Source: a virus
Direction: 5' to 3' (one strand)
Virus record (IMG/VR): IMGVR_UViG_3300017527_000306
Span: 1 to 34,698 of that record
Length of the DNA stretch: 34,698 bases
Shown here: in pieces, positions 1-5,833 of the stretch
How the letters are laid out: each line of letters opens with the position of its first letter
Position numbering within the stretch: the stretch's first letter is position 1
The notes under the pieces: generated by a model
What the model saw: only the letters and a program-made list of their open reading frames with translations
The model's database searches: none
What the model was told of the DNA's origin: nothing
Position numbers and translations under genes: made by a program

Positions 1-234
1 AAGCAAGTAGAAGCTTGGAAATTTAGTATGATTACACAAATGAAGGCTATAGAGAATTGTCGAAAGCAAGATTTCTGGCCTCAGACATGGAACTGCAAAC
101 CGTATTTCAAAGACTGCGTTTACATGCCACTTTGTACTGCGCCAGATCCGCATAATGTAGACCATCTTATATCCAGTATGTACGAAGTAGAATTCTGGGA
201 CCCGTTTGACGAAGAAGACGGAGAGGTTAGTTAA
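1..234 (+). CDS. PD-(D/E)XK nuclease, C-terminal fragment (5' end outside window)
   Basis: The reading frame is open from base 1, so the ATG at 28 is an internal Met and this is the 3' end of a larger gene. The fragment holds four cysteines: C20 (counted from the Met at 28), then a cluster of the form W-P-Q..NC-x6-C-x5-C. A C-terminal Cys cluster of this shape closes many phage RecB/Cas4-like PD-(D/E)XK exonucleases, where it binds an Fe-S cluster. The catalytic core would lie upstream and cannot be seen. Such a nuclease close to a Sak4-like ATPase and a DUF669-like protein fits a phage recombination module. Another Cys-rich protein is possible. Confidence 0.6.
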   Translation, partial: KQVEAWKFSMITQMKAIENCRKQDFWPQTWNCKPYFKDCVYMPLCTAPDPHNVDHLISSMYEVEFWDPFDEEDGEVS

Positions 235-261
235 AAGGTCTTAAACTAGAAAGGAGCCTAA

Positions 262-453
262 ATGAGAAGACGTCCCATAAAATACCGCTTGAATAACGGA
301 CGTTTGTTTGATCTTGAAATTATAAAAGACAACGTTCGGAGCTTCTGGATTCGTCTTAAAGGTCGTGGTGCTAATGAGAGTAAATTAATAAGAGTCCAGA
401 AAAGGAGTAGTAAGTTAATTTGGCAAACTAGAAAAAAGGAGACCAAGAAATGA
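262..453 (+). CDS. Small basic hypothetical protein (63 aa)
   Basis: Not recognised. It is a short, strongly basic protein rich in Arg and Lys (starts MRRRP, ends RKKETKK), which would suit nucleic-acid binding, although no fold is evident. An AAAGGAG ribosome binding site sits just upstream, and the stop codon overlaps the next start as ATGA, so the two are probably translationally coupled. It belongs to the early + strand gene run. Confidence 0.6.
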   Translation: MRRRPIKYRLNNGRLFDLEIIKDNVRSFWIRLKGRGANESKLIRVQKRSSKLIWQTRKKETKK

Positions 454-674
454 CCAGAAATCAGTTATTTAACCATCTTAAAAAAGCCCTTCCCGAAGAA
501 GCTATTTGTCTGGAACTAAACGACTGGTGGTACGGAAATAATACCATAGAGAAGTCCAGAGAAACAAGATACCGAATATGGCTAGGTTCAGTTAGTCTTT
601 CAACCAACGGTTCTTCATGGCAAGAAGTTTATGACAAGCTAAAACTAAAAGGAGAAAGGTATGCAAAGATTTAA
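450..674 (+). CDS. Hypothetical protein (74 aa)
   Basis: Not recognised. The start overlaps the previous stop (ATGA) and follows an AAAAGGA site inside the upstream gene. The sequence has an N-terminal amphipathic stretch, a central aromatic patch (NDWWYGNN) and a segment (RYRIWLGSVSLSTNG) that could form a beta-hairpin, followed by a helix (WQEVYDKLKL). No Cys, TM or catalytic motif is seen. The 3' end overlaps the J-domain gene by 14 bases. Confidence 0.65.
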   Translation: MTRNQLFNHLKKALPEEAICLELNDWWYGNNTIEKSRETRYRIWLGSVSLSTNGSSWQEVYDKLKLKGERYAKI

Positions 675-1146
675 TAAATCAGGTAGAGGCAGACGGAGAG
701 GTCATTCAGTTGCTAGTCTTAAGTATCTTCCTGGAGAGATTCCTATTGCAAAGACAGGACGAACTACAGGATTCTTGTTCCTAGAAGCTCCTTACAACAA
801 GGAATTTCTAGACAGTCTAAAAGCTTCAGTTCCTCAGTCTAAAAGAGTCTGGGACAATAACGACAAAGCGTGGTACGTTGTTCGAGACCAGTTCGACAAG
901 CTTAGTCATTTGCTGGATATGTACTATGACGAGACTATTTTAGTAGATTTTCCAGCCGCTCAAGTCAGTTCGACTGCATGGGCTAGGTTATATCTTGTCG
1001 AAAATGCTCCTTTGGAAGTAGTTAGGGCAGTTTTTAAAGTCCTGGCTATGAAACACCATCCTGATAAAGGAGGAGACGCAGGGACTATGCAAGTTATTAA
1101 TGATGCTTATAAAGAGATTTTAGGGGAGCTTAAGAATGGAGACTAA
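661..1146 (+). CDS. J-domain protein with HARP-like N-terminal module
   Basis: The C-terminal third (about residues 105-155) reads as a DnaJ J-domain: helix II ending KHHPDKGGD with the HPD tripeptide at 133-135, followed by INDAYKEIL as helix III. The HPD loop is what stimulates the ATPase of DnaK/Hsp70, so the protein may recruit host DnaK to a phage process such as replisome assembly. The middle (about 37-88: PYNKEFLDSLKAS, then RVWDNNDKAWYVV) resembles the small HARP-like module found beside SNF2-type helicases. The N-terminus is Arg/Gly-rich and basic. The Gly/Phe region and zinc domain of a full DnaJ are absent. Confidence 0.75.
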   Translation: MQRFNKSGRGRRRGHSVASLKYLPGEIPIAKTGRTTGFLFLEAPYNKEFLDSLKASVPQSKRVWDNNDKAWYVVRDQFDKLSHLLDMYYDETILVDFPAAQVSSTAWARLYLVENAPLEVVRAVFKVLAMKHHPDKGGDAGTMQVINDAYKEILGELKNGD

Positions 1147-1432
1147 AGAAAAGTATACCAAAGAACTACATAAATATAGAGTTGGTAGGTTCATAAAGAC
1201 AAACAAAACACTAAGACAAAATACCTGTATAGCTGCAAGACACTACAGAAAAGACGAGGGCATAAAATACAAAACACCTATACGACTTATCTGTAATACG
1301 TGCTTTCACTTTGTAGGACTTCCAACAAACGACACAAGAGTGGGATTTTTATGTCCATGGGATATTCTAGGAGAAGACGGAGCAAAACACAGAATGAGAT
1401 TTGAGTTGAATAGGTACAAAAATGGAGACTAA
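1136..1432 (+). CDS. Small Cys-containing hypothetical protein (98 aa)
   Basis: Not recognised. It carries C31, a CNTC pair (C53, C56) and C73 in FLCPW, a spacing that could bind one zinc ion. The first third is basic (METKEKYTKELHKYR). It overlaps the J-domain gene by 11 bases. Its first 15 bases (ATGGAGACTAAAGAA) are identical to those of the next small gene at 1422, and both junctions end the upstream protein in NGD. Confidence 0.6.
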   Translation: METKEKYTKELHKYRVGRFIKTNKTLRQNTCIAARHYRKDEGIKYKTPIRLICNTCFHFVGLPTNDTRVGFLCPWDILGEDGAKHRMRFELNRYKNGD

Positions 1433-1565
1433 AGAACTAAAACTCCTGCGCCAGTTATACAGAAAAATAGAGGCCGCTCTGAGCTTGTCGAAAGACTGGC
1501 AAAAACAGGAACAGTTGAGTGACATGCGTTTGATTCTTGAAGCTTATTTTAAAGGAGAAGACTAA
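1422..1565 (+). CDS. Small helical hypothetical protein (47 aa)
   Basis: An ATG at 1422 opens a 47-residue frame beginning METKELKLLR and ending YFKGED. It is predicted to be almost wholly helical and charged, with heptad-like leucines. The start overlaps the previous gene by 11 bases, and its last codons (AAAGGAGAAGAC) double as the ribosome binding site for the gene at 1566. Function unknown. Gene spacing supports it better than any homology. Confidence 0.5.
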   Translation: METKELKLLRQLYRKIEAALSLSKDWQKQEQLSDMRLILEAYFKGED

Positions 1566-1733
1566 ATGACTAAAAATTATGTACAGTATGACTTTGAAGA
1601 ACCGACAGAAGCAGAACAAATTGCAGCAATTATGAGTCTGCTAAAAAGAACAAAGCCGAGAATCTATAAAGCTATTAAAGAAAGTCAAAAGGAACTAGAA
1701 CATAAAAAGGAGACTAAGAATGGAAAAATTTGA
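1566..1733 (+). CDS. Small charged hypothetical protein (55 aa)
   Basis: It starts directly after the TAA of the previous gene, with AAAGGAG eleven bases upstream. The protein has an acidic N-terminal part (YDFEEPTEAEQ) and a basic helical C-terminal part (KRTKPRIYKAIKESQKELEHKK). The 3' end overlaps the VWA gene by 14 bases and carries its ribosome binding site (AAAAAGGAG). No family recognised. Confidence 0.5.
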   Translation: MTKNYVQYDFEEPTEAEQIAAIMSLLKRTKPRIYKAIKESQKELEHKKETKNGKI

Positions 1734-2355
1734 CCTAGAAAACGTTAAGCAAGAATCAGTCGTAAAAAGACAAAAACTCAAAAAACCAGAAAAAGTTACT
1801 CTTAATAGTCTGAAGACAAAAACAACCGGATTGCAGAAAACTATGCTCTTGGCAGATATAAGTGGTTCAATGGGCGGAAACAAACTCTTTGAATTAAAAA
1901 AAGCACTTTCTTCAGTTTGGCAAGCAGGAATATCTTGCATAGGCTTTGAGTCAGAGATCTGGCAGATAGACCAGTCTGACATAGCTCATCTAGACAATAT
2001 GGGATCTACACATATGCTCGCTGGACTAGAAGAAGCTTGGACTACTAAGCCGCATCATATGGTTCTAATGACAGACGGACATCCAACTGATGCAAATGAA
2101 GACGATATTCTTGCAAGAGTTAGGGTTCATAAAGACATTCCAATAGATACAGTAGGAATAGGAGACAAAGGATCAGTCAGGAGTTATCGTCCAGAGTTTC
2201 TTAGGCAGATTTCAGACATAACAGGAGGAAGATTTTTTGACATAGGTGATCCAATTAAATTGACTAGTACTCTACAGCATTTGATAGAATACAGACCTAA
2301 TAAACTAAGACAAGGCTCACAGGAGTCTGAGAAAGGAGACGTAATCCAACTATGA
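1720..2355 (+). CDS. von Willebrand factor A (VWA) domain protein
   Basis: A VWA fold with an intact metal-ion-dependent adhesion site: DISGS at 46-50 (D-x-S-x-S), Thr97 in GSTHM, and Asp119 in LMTDGHPTD. The Rossmann-like strands (KTMLLADIS, GISCIGFES, HHMVLMTDG, IPIDTVGIG) are in the expected order. The first 38 residues are basic and probably disordered. VWA proteins act as Mg2+-dependent binding scaffolds, often with AAA-type ATPases. Here one lies two genes from a Sak4-like ATPase, separated only by a 26-aa peptide. There is no signal peptide, so it should be cytoplasmic. Confidence 0.85.
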   Translation: MEKFDLENVKQESVVKRQKLKKPEKVTLNSLKTKTTGLQKTMLLADISGSMGGNKLFELKKALSSVWQAGISCIGFESEIWQIDQSDIAHLDNMGSTHMLAGLEEAWTTKPHHMVLMTDGHPTDANEDDILARVRVHKDIPIDTVGIGDKGSVRSYRPEFLRQISDITGGRFFDIGDPIKLTSTLQHLIEYRPNKLRQGSQESEKGDVIQL

Positions 2356-2432
2356 TCTCAGAAACAGAATTTCACATTATCTGGCTGATTATATGTTATC
2401 TTTTAGTCATCCAAAAAGGAGAGAATGAATGA
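2352..2432 (+). CDS. Tiny single-TM peptide (26 aa)
   Basis: The start overlaps the VWA stop as ATGA and its own stop overlaps the next start as ATGA, so it fills the gap between the two genes exactly. The peptide is a polar head (MISETEF), one hydrophobic span (HIIWLIICYLLVI) and a polar tail (QKGENE), as expected for a small membrane peptide. A GAAAGGAGAC site lies upstream. The gene could be only a coupling device that keeps ribosomes moving into the ATPase gene. Confidence 0.45.
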   Translation: MISETEFHIIWLIICYLLVIQKGENE

Positions 2433-3208
2433 AACTTCAACTACCTGAACCAACACAACTAAAACTATTTAAACCTAGCAAGTATGATGTGCTAGTCTAT
2501 GGAAAAACAGGAACAGGAAAGACTCGTTTCTCTGGCTCTTGGGCTGATGCAGGTCCGCTGGTCTACATAGACACTGACGAAGGAATGACTAGTTTAAAAG
2601 GACCTGAGACTAAGCAAGACAACATTTTTCGTGTTCCTATCCAGAATCAGTCAGAAGACAAACACCTTCCAGGTCCAATAGGCTGGCCCACTGTACTTGG
2701 AGTAGTTAAACTCTTAAACGAAGAAGGAGTTTATCCTACTCAGACTCATGGAGACATTAAACCTAAAACTCTTGTCGTTGATAGTCTAACTACTGCTTCT
2801 CAGTATTGTTTAGACTGGGTCTTGTATACCAATAAGCATGTCGGACAACAACCCACTCAACCAGACTGGGGCAAGTTAAGAAACAATCTTATAAATATGA
2901 TAAACTACGGCAGGACAATGAAGAATATTAATTTCATTCTAGTCTGTCATCAGCAGTATCTTAAAGACGAGCTGAGCGGACAGGTCTGGTGCTTGCCTAA
3001 TGTTGTAGGAAAACTAGCTCATGAAATAGGACTGTATTTTGATGAAGTCTATCATGCTACAGTAGAACAAACAGCAGGGAAGCATAATTATGTCTTGGAA
3101 ACTAAAGCAACTGGATTAATAACAGCTAGTAGTAATTTAAATATGCCAGCTAAGATCCAGTCGCACTATAACTCTCTCAAAGGTAGGATAGAGGAGTTGA
3201 ATAAATGA
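2429..3208 (+). CDS. Sak4-like recombination ATPase (AAA_24 / RecA-type)
   Basis: P-loop ATPase with Walker A GKTGTGKT at 25-32 and a Walker B strand TLVVD at 114-118. A later strand, NFILVCHQQY, fits the sensor position. The layout (strand-P-loop-YIDTDEG, then a long helical insert, then the Walker B) matches phage nucleotide-binding proteins of the AAA_24/Sak4 group, which are RecA-related and promote single-strand annealing. With the PD-(D/E)XK nuclease at the left edge and the DUF669-like protein at 4006, it would form a nuclease-annealase-SSB set. Length (259 aa) is normal for the family. Confidence 0.8.
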   Translation: MKLQLPEPTQLKLFKPSKYDVLVYGKTGTGKTRFSGSWADAGPLVYIDTDEGMTSLKGPETKQDNIFRVPIQNQSEDKHLPGPIGWPTVLGVVKLLNEEGVYPTQTHGDIKPKTLVVDSLTTASQYCLDWVLYTNKHVGQQPTQPDWGKLRNNLINMINYGRTMKNINFILVCHQQYLKDELSGQVWCLPNVVGKLAHEIGLYFDEVYHATVEQTAGKHNYVLETKATGLITASSNLNMPAKIQSHYNSLKGRIEELNK

Positions 3209-3639
3209 GCGACGATACTGTAAACATAATTGGTTATGGTCTATCTTATGAAAGCAGTGGAGCCTCTAGTTTTGGAACATGGCTAAGTTACGGAAGTGGA
3301 ACAACTATCCCAAATGAAACAATAAAACTACCCTCAACAAATGGAAAAGAAGGACAGATTTTAGTGCACAAGTCTGGTCAGTTAACTTGGGAAACACCCC
3401 AACCAATAATATCCTACAAAAAGGAGGCAAGAGAAATGTCAACAACAAGTATCATAGTAATAGCGGCTATCGTATGTTTTGTAATGGTCAAGTTTGTCAT
3501 CCCAAGACTGACAGTTAAGAACCTTTTAAAGGCTTTTTGGCATTTAGTCTATAAGCCAGGAAAAGAAAGTTTGAATGAAGTCAAAGAAGAATGGAACGAG
3601 TTGCATAAAGAAACTGAAACTGAAAAGAAAGGAGGTTAG
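3205..3639 (+). CDS. Fusion-like protein: beta-rich head plus TM/helical tail (144 aa)
   Basis: The start overlaps the previous stop (ATGA). Residues 1-77 are Ser/Gly/Thr-rich and end in NGKEGQILVHKSGQLTWETP, which resembles the GxxGQxL...LTW motif of phage fibre proteins. Residues 78-144 are quite different: one transmembrane helix (TSIIVIAAIVCFVMVKFVI) followed by a charged amphipathic helix. A strong ribosome binding site (AAAAAGGAGG) and ATG lie in frame at the junction, so a second 67-aa product is likely (see 3436-3639). Function unknown. Confidence 0.65.
   Translation: MSDDTVNIIGYGLSYESSGASSFGTWLSYGSGTTIPNETIKLPSTNGKEGQILVHKSGQLTWETPQPIISYKKEAREMSTTSIIVIAAIVCFVMVKFVIPRLTVKNLLKAFWHLVYKPGKESLNEVKEEWNELHKETETEKKGG
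3436..3639 (+). CDS. Internal in-frame product: single-TM protein (67 aa)
   Basis: An ATG at 3436, codon 78 of the longer gene, is preceded at eight bases by AAAAAGGAGG (3418-3427), which is stronger than the site of the full-length start. The product would have an N-terminal transmembrane helix (about residues 4-22) and a cytoplasmic charged helix (NEVKEEWNELHKETETEKK). Either the phage makes both forms, or two once separate genes were joined in frame by loss of a stop codon. Confidence 0.55.
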   Translation: MSTTSIIVIAAIVCFVMVKFVIPRLTVKNLLKAFWHLVYKPGKESLNEVKEEWNELHKETETEKKGG

Positions 3640-3642
3640 ACT

Positions 3643-3984
3643 ATGTTCAAGAGACTATTTACGTATGACGTTACAATAAGATCCACGGCTAATGGTTCTG
3701 TCTCAGTCCAAGCTGGTTGTTGTACTTTGGCTTATTCAGAAGAACAGATTGAAGAAATGATTTCGTTATTAAGACGGTATATTAAGAACCCACAGAAAGT
3801 TGAAGCAGAGTATAATAAAATGCTCGAAGCTGTAGAACCACCAATGCAGCCAGAAGTAGAATCAGCACTACATAATACAGACGCATACGACGATCTTGCA
3901 GACATAGCAGAGCTAGAACAAAAAGGACGAACAGAAAACCCATACAACAGGCCACAACAAGAAGAAGATCCACATAACCACTAA
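3643..3984 (+). CDS. Hypothetical protein (113 aa)
   Basis: Not recognised. GAAAGGAGG lies eight bases before the ATG. The N-terminal 30 residues look beta-rich (YDVTIRSTANGSVSVQAGCC), the middle is helical (SEEQIEEMISLLRRYIKN), and the last 40 residues are acidic, Gln/Pro/Asn-rich and probably disordered. The stop codon lies inside a 21-bp sequence repeated ahead of the gene at 4516. Confidence 0.6.
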   Translation: MFKRLFTYDVTIRSTANGSVSVQAGCCTLAYSEEQIEEMISLLRRYIKNPQKVEAEYNKMLEAVEPPMQPEVESALHNTDAYDDLADIAELEQKGRTENPYNRPQQEEDPHNH

Positions 3985-4000
3985 CCTTTAACACAGGAGA
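3980..4000 (+). repeat. 21-bp direct repeat, copy 1 (leader of DUF669-like gene)
   Basis: ACTAACCTTTAACACAGGAG plus A occurs identically here and at 4490-4510. Each copy ends in the ribosome binding site of the following gene (4006 and 4516). The identity extends about 14 bases beyond what a ribosome binding site needs, so it may be a shared translational enhancer, a regulator site or the scar of a duplication. Confidence 0.8.
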
Positions 4001-4005
4001 TTAAA

Positions 4006-4440
4006 ATGGTAGAAATTGACTTAAGAATAGACTTTTCGGACGTGGAAAATGAAGACAGTTTTGAGCCAATTCCAGTAGGTACGTACGATTTTATTGTAAA
4101 AAGTGCAGAGTCTGTGATTGCAAAATCCGGACGGCCAATGATCAAATGGCAGTTAGGAATTGCTCATGACGGAGCAGAACGGACTATCTTTTACAACTCC
4201 GTATTGCCTCATGTAGTAGACGGCCAGATGATTACCTCTGGAGTTGGAATGCTTGTTAGTGTGTGTAAAGCTGTCGGACAGCCGTGGACAGGTTCTAGTC
4301 TAAACACAGAAGATTATATCGGACGAGCAGGTAGAGCAGAAATTATCCAGAAACCAAAACAGGTCCAGAATAACGAAGGAGATTGGGTAGACGACACTTC
4401 TGTACCGCCTGTTAATGATGTTAAGAAGTTTGTTTACTAG
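4006..4440 (+). CDS. DUF669-like phage ssDNA-binding protein candidate
   Basis: The stretch from residue 21 (PIPVGTYDFIVKSAE) through KSGRPMIKWQL and the later TIFYNSVLPH matches the shape of phage DUF669/OB-fold proteins, which lie beside Sak/Sak4/Erf-type recombinases and are thought to bind single-stranded DNA. About 144 aa is typical. The N-terminus is acidic (VEIDLRIDFSDVENEDSFE), and no acidic C-terminal SSB tail is seen. Position, three genes after the Sak4-like ATPase, supports the call. The leader shares a 21-bp repeat with the next gene. Confidence 0.65.
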   Translation: MVEIDLRIDFSDVENEDSFEPIPVGTYDFIVKSAESVIAKSGRPMIKWQLGIAHDGAERTIFYNSVLPHVVDGQMITSGVGMLVSVCKAVGQPWTGSSLNTEDYIGRAGRAEIIQKPKQVQNNEGDWVDDTSVPPVNDVKKFVY

Positions 4441-4489
4441 AAAGGAGGTTTTAAAGACTAAAGACACTAGACTAGAAGACTTAAAGCTT

Positions 4490-4510
4490 ACTAACCTTTA
4501 ACACAGGAGA
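4490..4510 (+). repeat. 21-bp direct repeat, copy 2 (leader of 4516 gene)
   Basis: Identical to 3980-4000 and placed the same way, ending in the AGGAGA of the next ribosome binding site. The bases just upstream (4441-4448, AAAGGAGG) form another strong ribosome binding site with no start codon at a usable distance, suggesting that a small gene was lost between 4440 and 4516. Confidence 0.8.
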
Positions 4511-4515
4511 AGGAA

Positions 4516-4791
4516 ATGCAGACAGAAACAGTAGAAATTAAATCTAAAGGTTCGGTTCTTGATACTTTCGAGTATGATGCACCTGAGAGTCTGGAAGAGG
4601 CTATTGACGTTGATACTGAGGAGAAGGTTCTGAAGTTCTATCTCATGAAACGTAAGAGCAACTTCATGGACGGTAAGAGAAGAGAACTGACTGGAGGCGG
4701 ACTGCCTAAGGTTATTACTGATGCTCTTAAGAGTCTTGATCCAGACCAGTTGAAGCGTATTGCAGAGCAGCTTGGAGTGGACGTAAGCTAG
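4516..4791 (+). CDS. Hypothetical protein, likely highly expressed (91 aa)
   Basis: Not recognised. An acidic N-terminal half (VDTEEKVLKFYLMKRKSNF) leads to a basic GKRRELTGGG linker and a C-terminal helical unit (ITDALKSLDPDQLKRIAEQLGV) that could be a small helix-turn-helix-like or capping domain. Codon use looks different from its neighbours, with CGT for Arg and more G/C-ending codons, and it is followed at once by a strong terminator. Both suggest high expression from the block that ends here. Confidence 0.65.
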   Translation: MQTETVEIKSKGSVLDTFEYDAPESLEEAIDVDTEEKVLKFYLMKRKSNFMDGKRRELTGGGLPKVITDALKSLDPDQLKRIAEQLGVDVS

Positions 4792-4809
4792 AACCTATAA
4801 CGGGAAGAG

Positions 4810-4825
4810 GCGAGAATAGTCTCGC
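4810..4825 (+). other. Small perfect hairpin ahead of terminator
   Basis: GCGAGA-ATAG-TCTCGC forms a perfect 6-bp stem with a 4-base loop. It lies 18 bases after the stop of the 4516 gene and five bases before the large terminator stem. It may stabilise the mRNA 3' end or be part of a small RNA that ends at the terminator. Confidence 0.6.
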
Positions 4826-4830
4826 TGTAG

Positions 4831-4895
4831 AAGCCCTCTTGGATTCTTGTCTGATAAACTGGCTCGTCAGACAGGATTCAGAGGGCTTTTTTTAA
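4831..4895 (+). terminator. Strong rho-independent terminator
   Basis: AAGCCCTCT (4831-4839) pairs perfectly with AGAGGGCTT (4880-4888). The stem continues inward (GATTCTTGTCTGA against TCAGACAGGATTC) with one mismatch and one G-U pair, giving about 22 paired positions. A run of T residues follows (4887-4893). It ends the transcript carrying the recombination genes. Confidence 0.85.
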
Positions 4896-4902
4896 GAAAA
4901 GA

Positions 4903-4920
4903 AACGATTCATTTAATGAA
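4903..4920 (+). promoter_or_regulatory. 18-bp palindromic element, copy 1
   Basis: AACGATTCATTTAATGAA contains TTCAT-TTA-ATGAA, a perfect inverted repeat with a 3-base centre. It sits between the terminator and the ribosome binding site of the 4937 gene, where a promoter would be expected. Identical at 13550-13567 and nearly so on the other strand at 27324-27341. It may be a phage promoter or the operator of a dimeric regulator. Confidence 0.6.
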
Positions 4921-4936
4921 CGGAAGGAGACTGGAA

Positions 4937-5194
4937 ATGTCATCATACGACGAAATAATACCTCTACAACAACGCTATAGCTTCGACAAAGAACACAGCA
5001 TGGGACTTTGGAGAGTTATAGTCATGAACAAACAAGGCAAAAAACTACTCAACACTGAAGTAGTTGCACAGGATCTAGCGGACGCTAAATTTGAGGCATC
5101 GGTGGATAGTGTAGTTAGAAAAGCAGAACTTAGGCTTAGGGACGTTACAATTATAGCGTTGTTTATAAGTGCAGTTAAATACGAAGGAGACTAA
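4937..5194 (+). CDS. Hypothetical protein (85 aa)
   Basis: Not recognised. The ATG at 4937 is preferred because GGAAGGAGA lies seven bases upstream, whereas the longer frame would begin with TTG inside the terminator stem. The protein looks like a small alpha/beta domain: WRVIVMNKQGKKLLNTEVVAQ as two strands, DLADAKFEASVDSVVRKAEL as a helix, then a hydrophobic segment (VTIIALFISAV). It ends KYEGD, the GGAGAC codons being part of the next ribosome binding site. Confidence 0.65.
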   Translation: MSSYDEIIPLQQRYSFDKEHSMGLWRVIVMNKQGKKLLNTEVVAQDLADAKFEASVDSVVRKAELRLRDVTIIALFISAVKYEGD

Positions 5195-5195
5195 A

Positions 5196-5381
5196 ATGCA
5201 AAAAGAATATTTATATAGACTAATCCTAATCCGAGAAGGCCAACCTTATTTTGTTTCAGGAGAATTTGTCTGCTGGCCAGAACATCTAAAGGGCCACCAT
5301 GAATATCTACAATTAAAATCCGCATCACAGGAAGGAGACAGACTTGTTATAAACTGTGTTGGAGAAGTGGGAGAACTTTAA
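5196..5381 (+). CDS. Hypothetical protein (61 aa)
   Basis: Not recognised. The ATG at 5196 follows GAAGGAGAC; an upstream GTG in frame lacks such a site. The protein seems beta-rich, with strands around YLYRLILIREG, QPYFVSGEFVCW and RLVINCVGEVG. The stop lies one base before the next start, so the two are likely coupled. Confidence 0.6.
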   Translation: MQKEYLYRLILIREGQPYFVSGEFVCWPEHLKGHHEYLQLKSASQEGDRLVINCVGEVGEL

Positions 5382-5382
5382 A

Positions 5383-5649
5383 ATGTTATACTATTCTACA
5401 GTAGACAAAAACTACGACATAATACACCATGACAAATTCAAGCACAAACTAACTATAACCGCAGGACGTAATTTAAACCACGCTTATCACAGATGTCGTA
5501 TATGTGGTGGCATTATAAACTCAGGAGAATGGTGGATTATGTTGCACACAATAGGTGAAGCACCAAGTTATTACCATCCAAAATGTGCGACGGAATTGCA
5601 AGCGACGTTAGGAGAATTCGTCGATAGCATAAACGCTGAGGAGAGTTAG
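5383..5649 (+). CDS. Zinc-finger-like small protein (88 aa)
   Basis: C38-x2-C41 (HRCRICGG) and H65-x2-C68 (YYHPKC) are spaced as in single-zinc PARP/LIM-like fingers of the C-x2-C...H-x2-C type. The ATG at 5383 follows GGGAGA at a good distance; an earlier in-frame GTG at 5356 is possible but would lie inside the previous gene. Role unknown; nucleic-acid or protein binding is likely. Confidence 0.7.
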   Translation: MLYYSTVDKNYDIIHHDKFKHKLTITAGRNLNHAYHRCRICGGIINSGEWWIMLHTIGEAPSYYHPKCATELQATLGEFVDSINAEES

Positions 5650-5650
5650 A

Positions 5651-5833
5651 ATGAAAAATCCAACAGAAATAGACACAGAAATCCTGAGAGAAACCGAGCT
5701 GGCTATTCTAGTAAACGACGGGGCCACCGAATGCTGGTTGCCTAAGTCGCAAATAGAATACGATGCAGAGGTTGGAGAGACTACAACAATAACTATTCCA
5801 GAGTGGTTAGCGAAAGGCAAAGGACTAATATGA
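5651..5833 (+). CDS. Small phage protein with WLPKSQI / PEWLA motifs (60 aa)
   Basis: The pattern AILVNDGATECWLPKSQIEYDAEV, then TITIPEWLA, is one I associate with small conserved phage early proteins of unknown role; it reads as a compact beta-barrel-like fold. A GAGGAGAG site precedes the start. The stop overlaps the ParB-methyltransferase start (ATGA). A 15-base stretch coding PEWLA is identical in the gene at 14005. Confidence 0.6.
   Translation: MKNPTEIDTEILRETELAILVNDGATECWLPKSQIEYDAEVGETTTITIPEWLAKGKGLI

Noticed and set aside
3980-4510. Resemblance of the 21-bp repeat (CTAACCTTTAACACAGGAGA) to T3/T7-class promoters
   Set aside because: A start at the GGAGA would leave no room for a ribosome binding site in the transcript, several core positions differ, and no phage RNA polymerase is visible in the window.
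4847-4936. N-terminal extension of the 4937 gene from a TTG start
   Set aside because: It would begin inside the terminator stem; the ATG at 4937 has a much better ribosome binding site.
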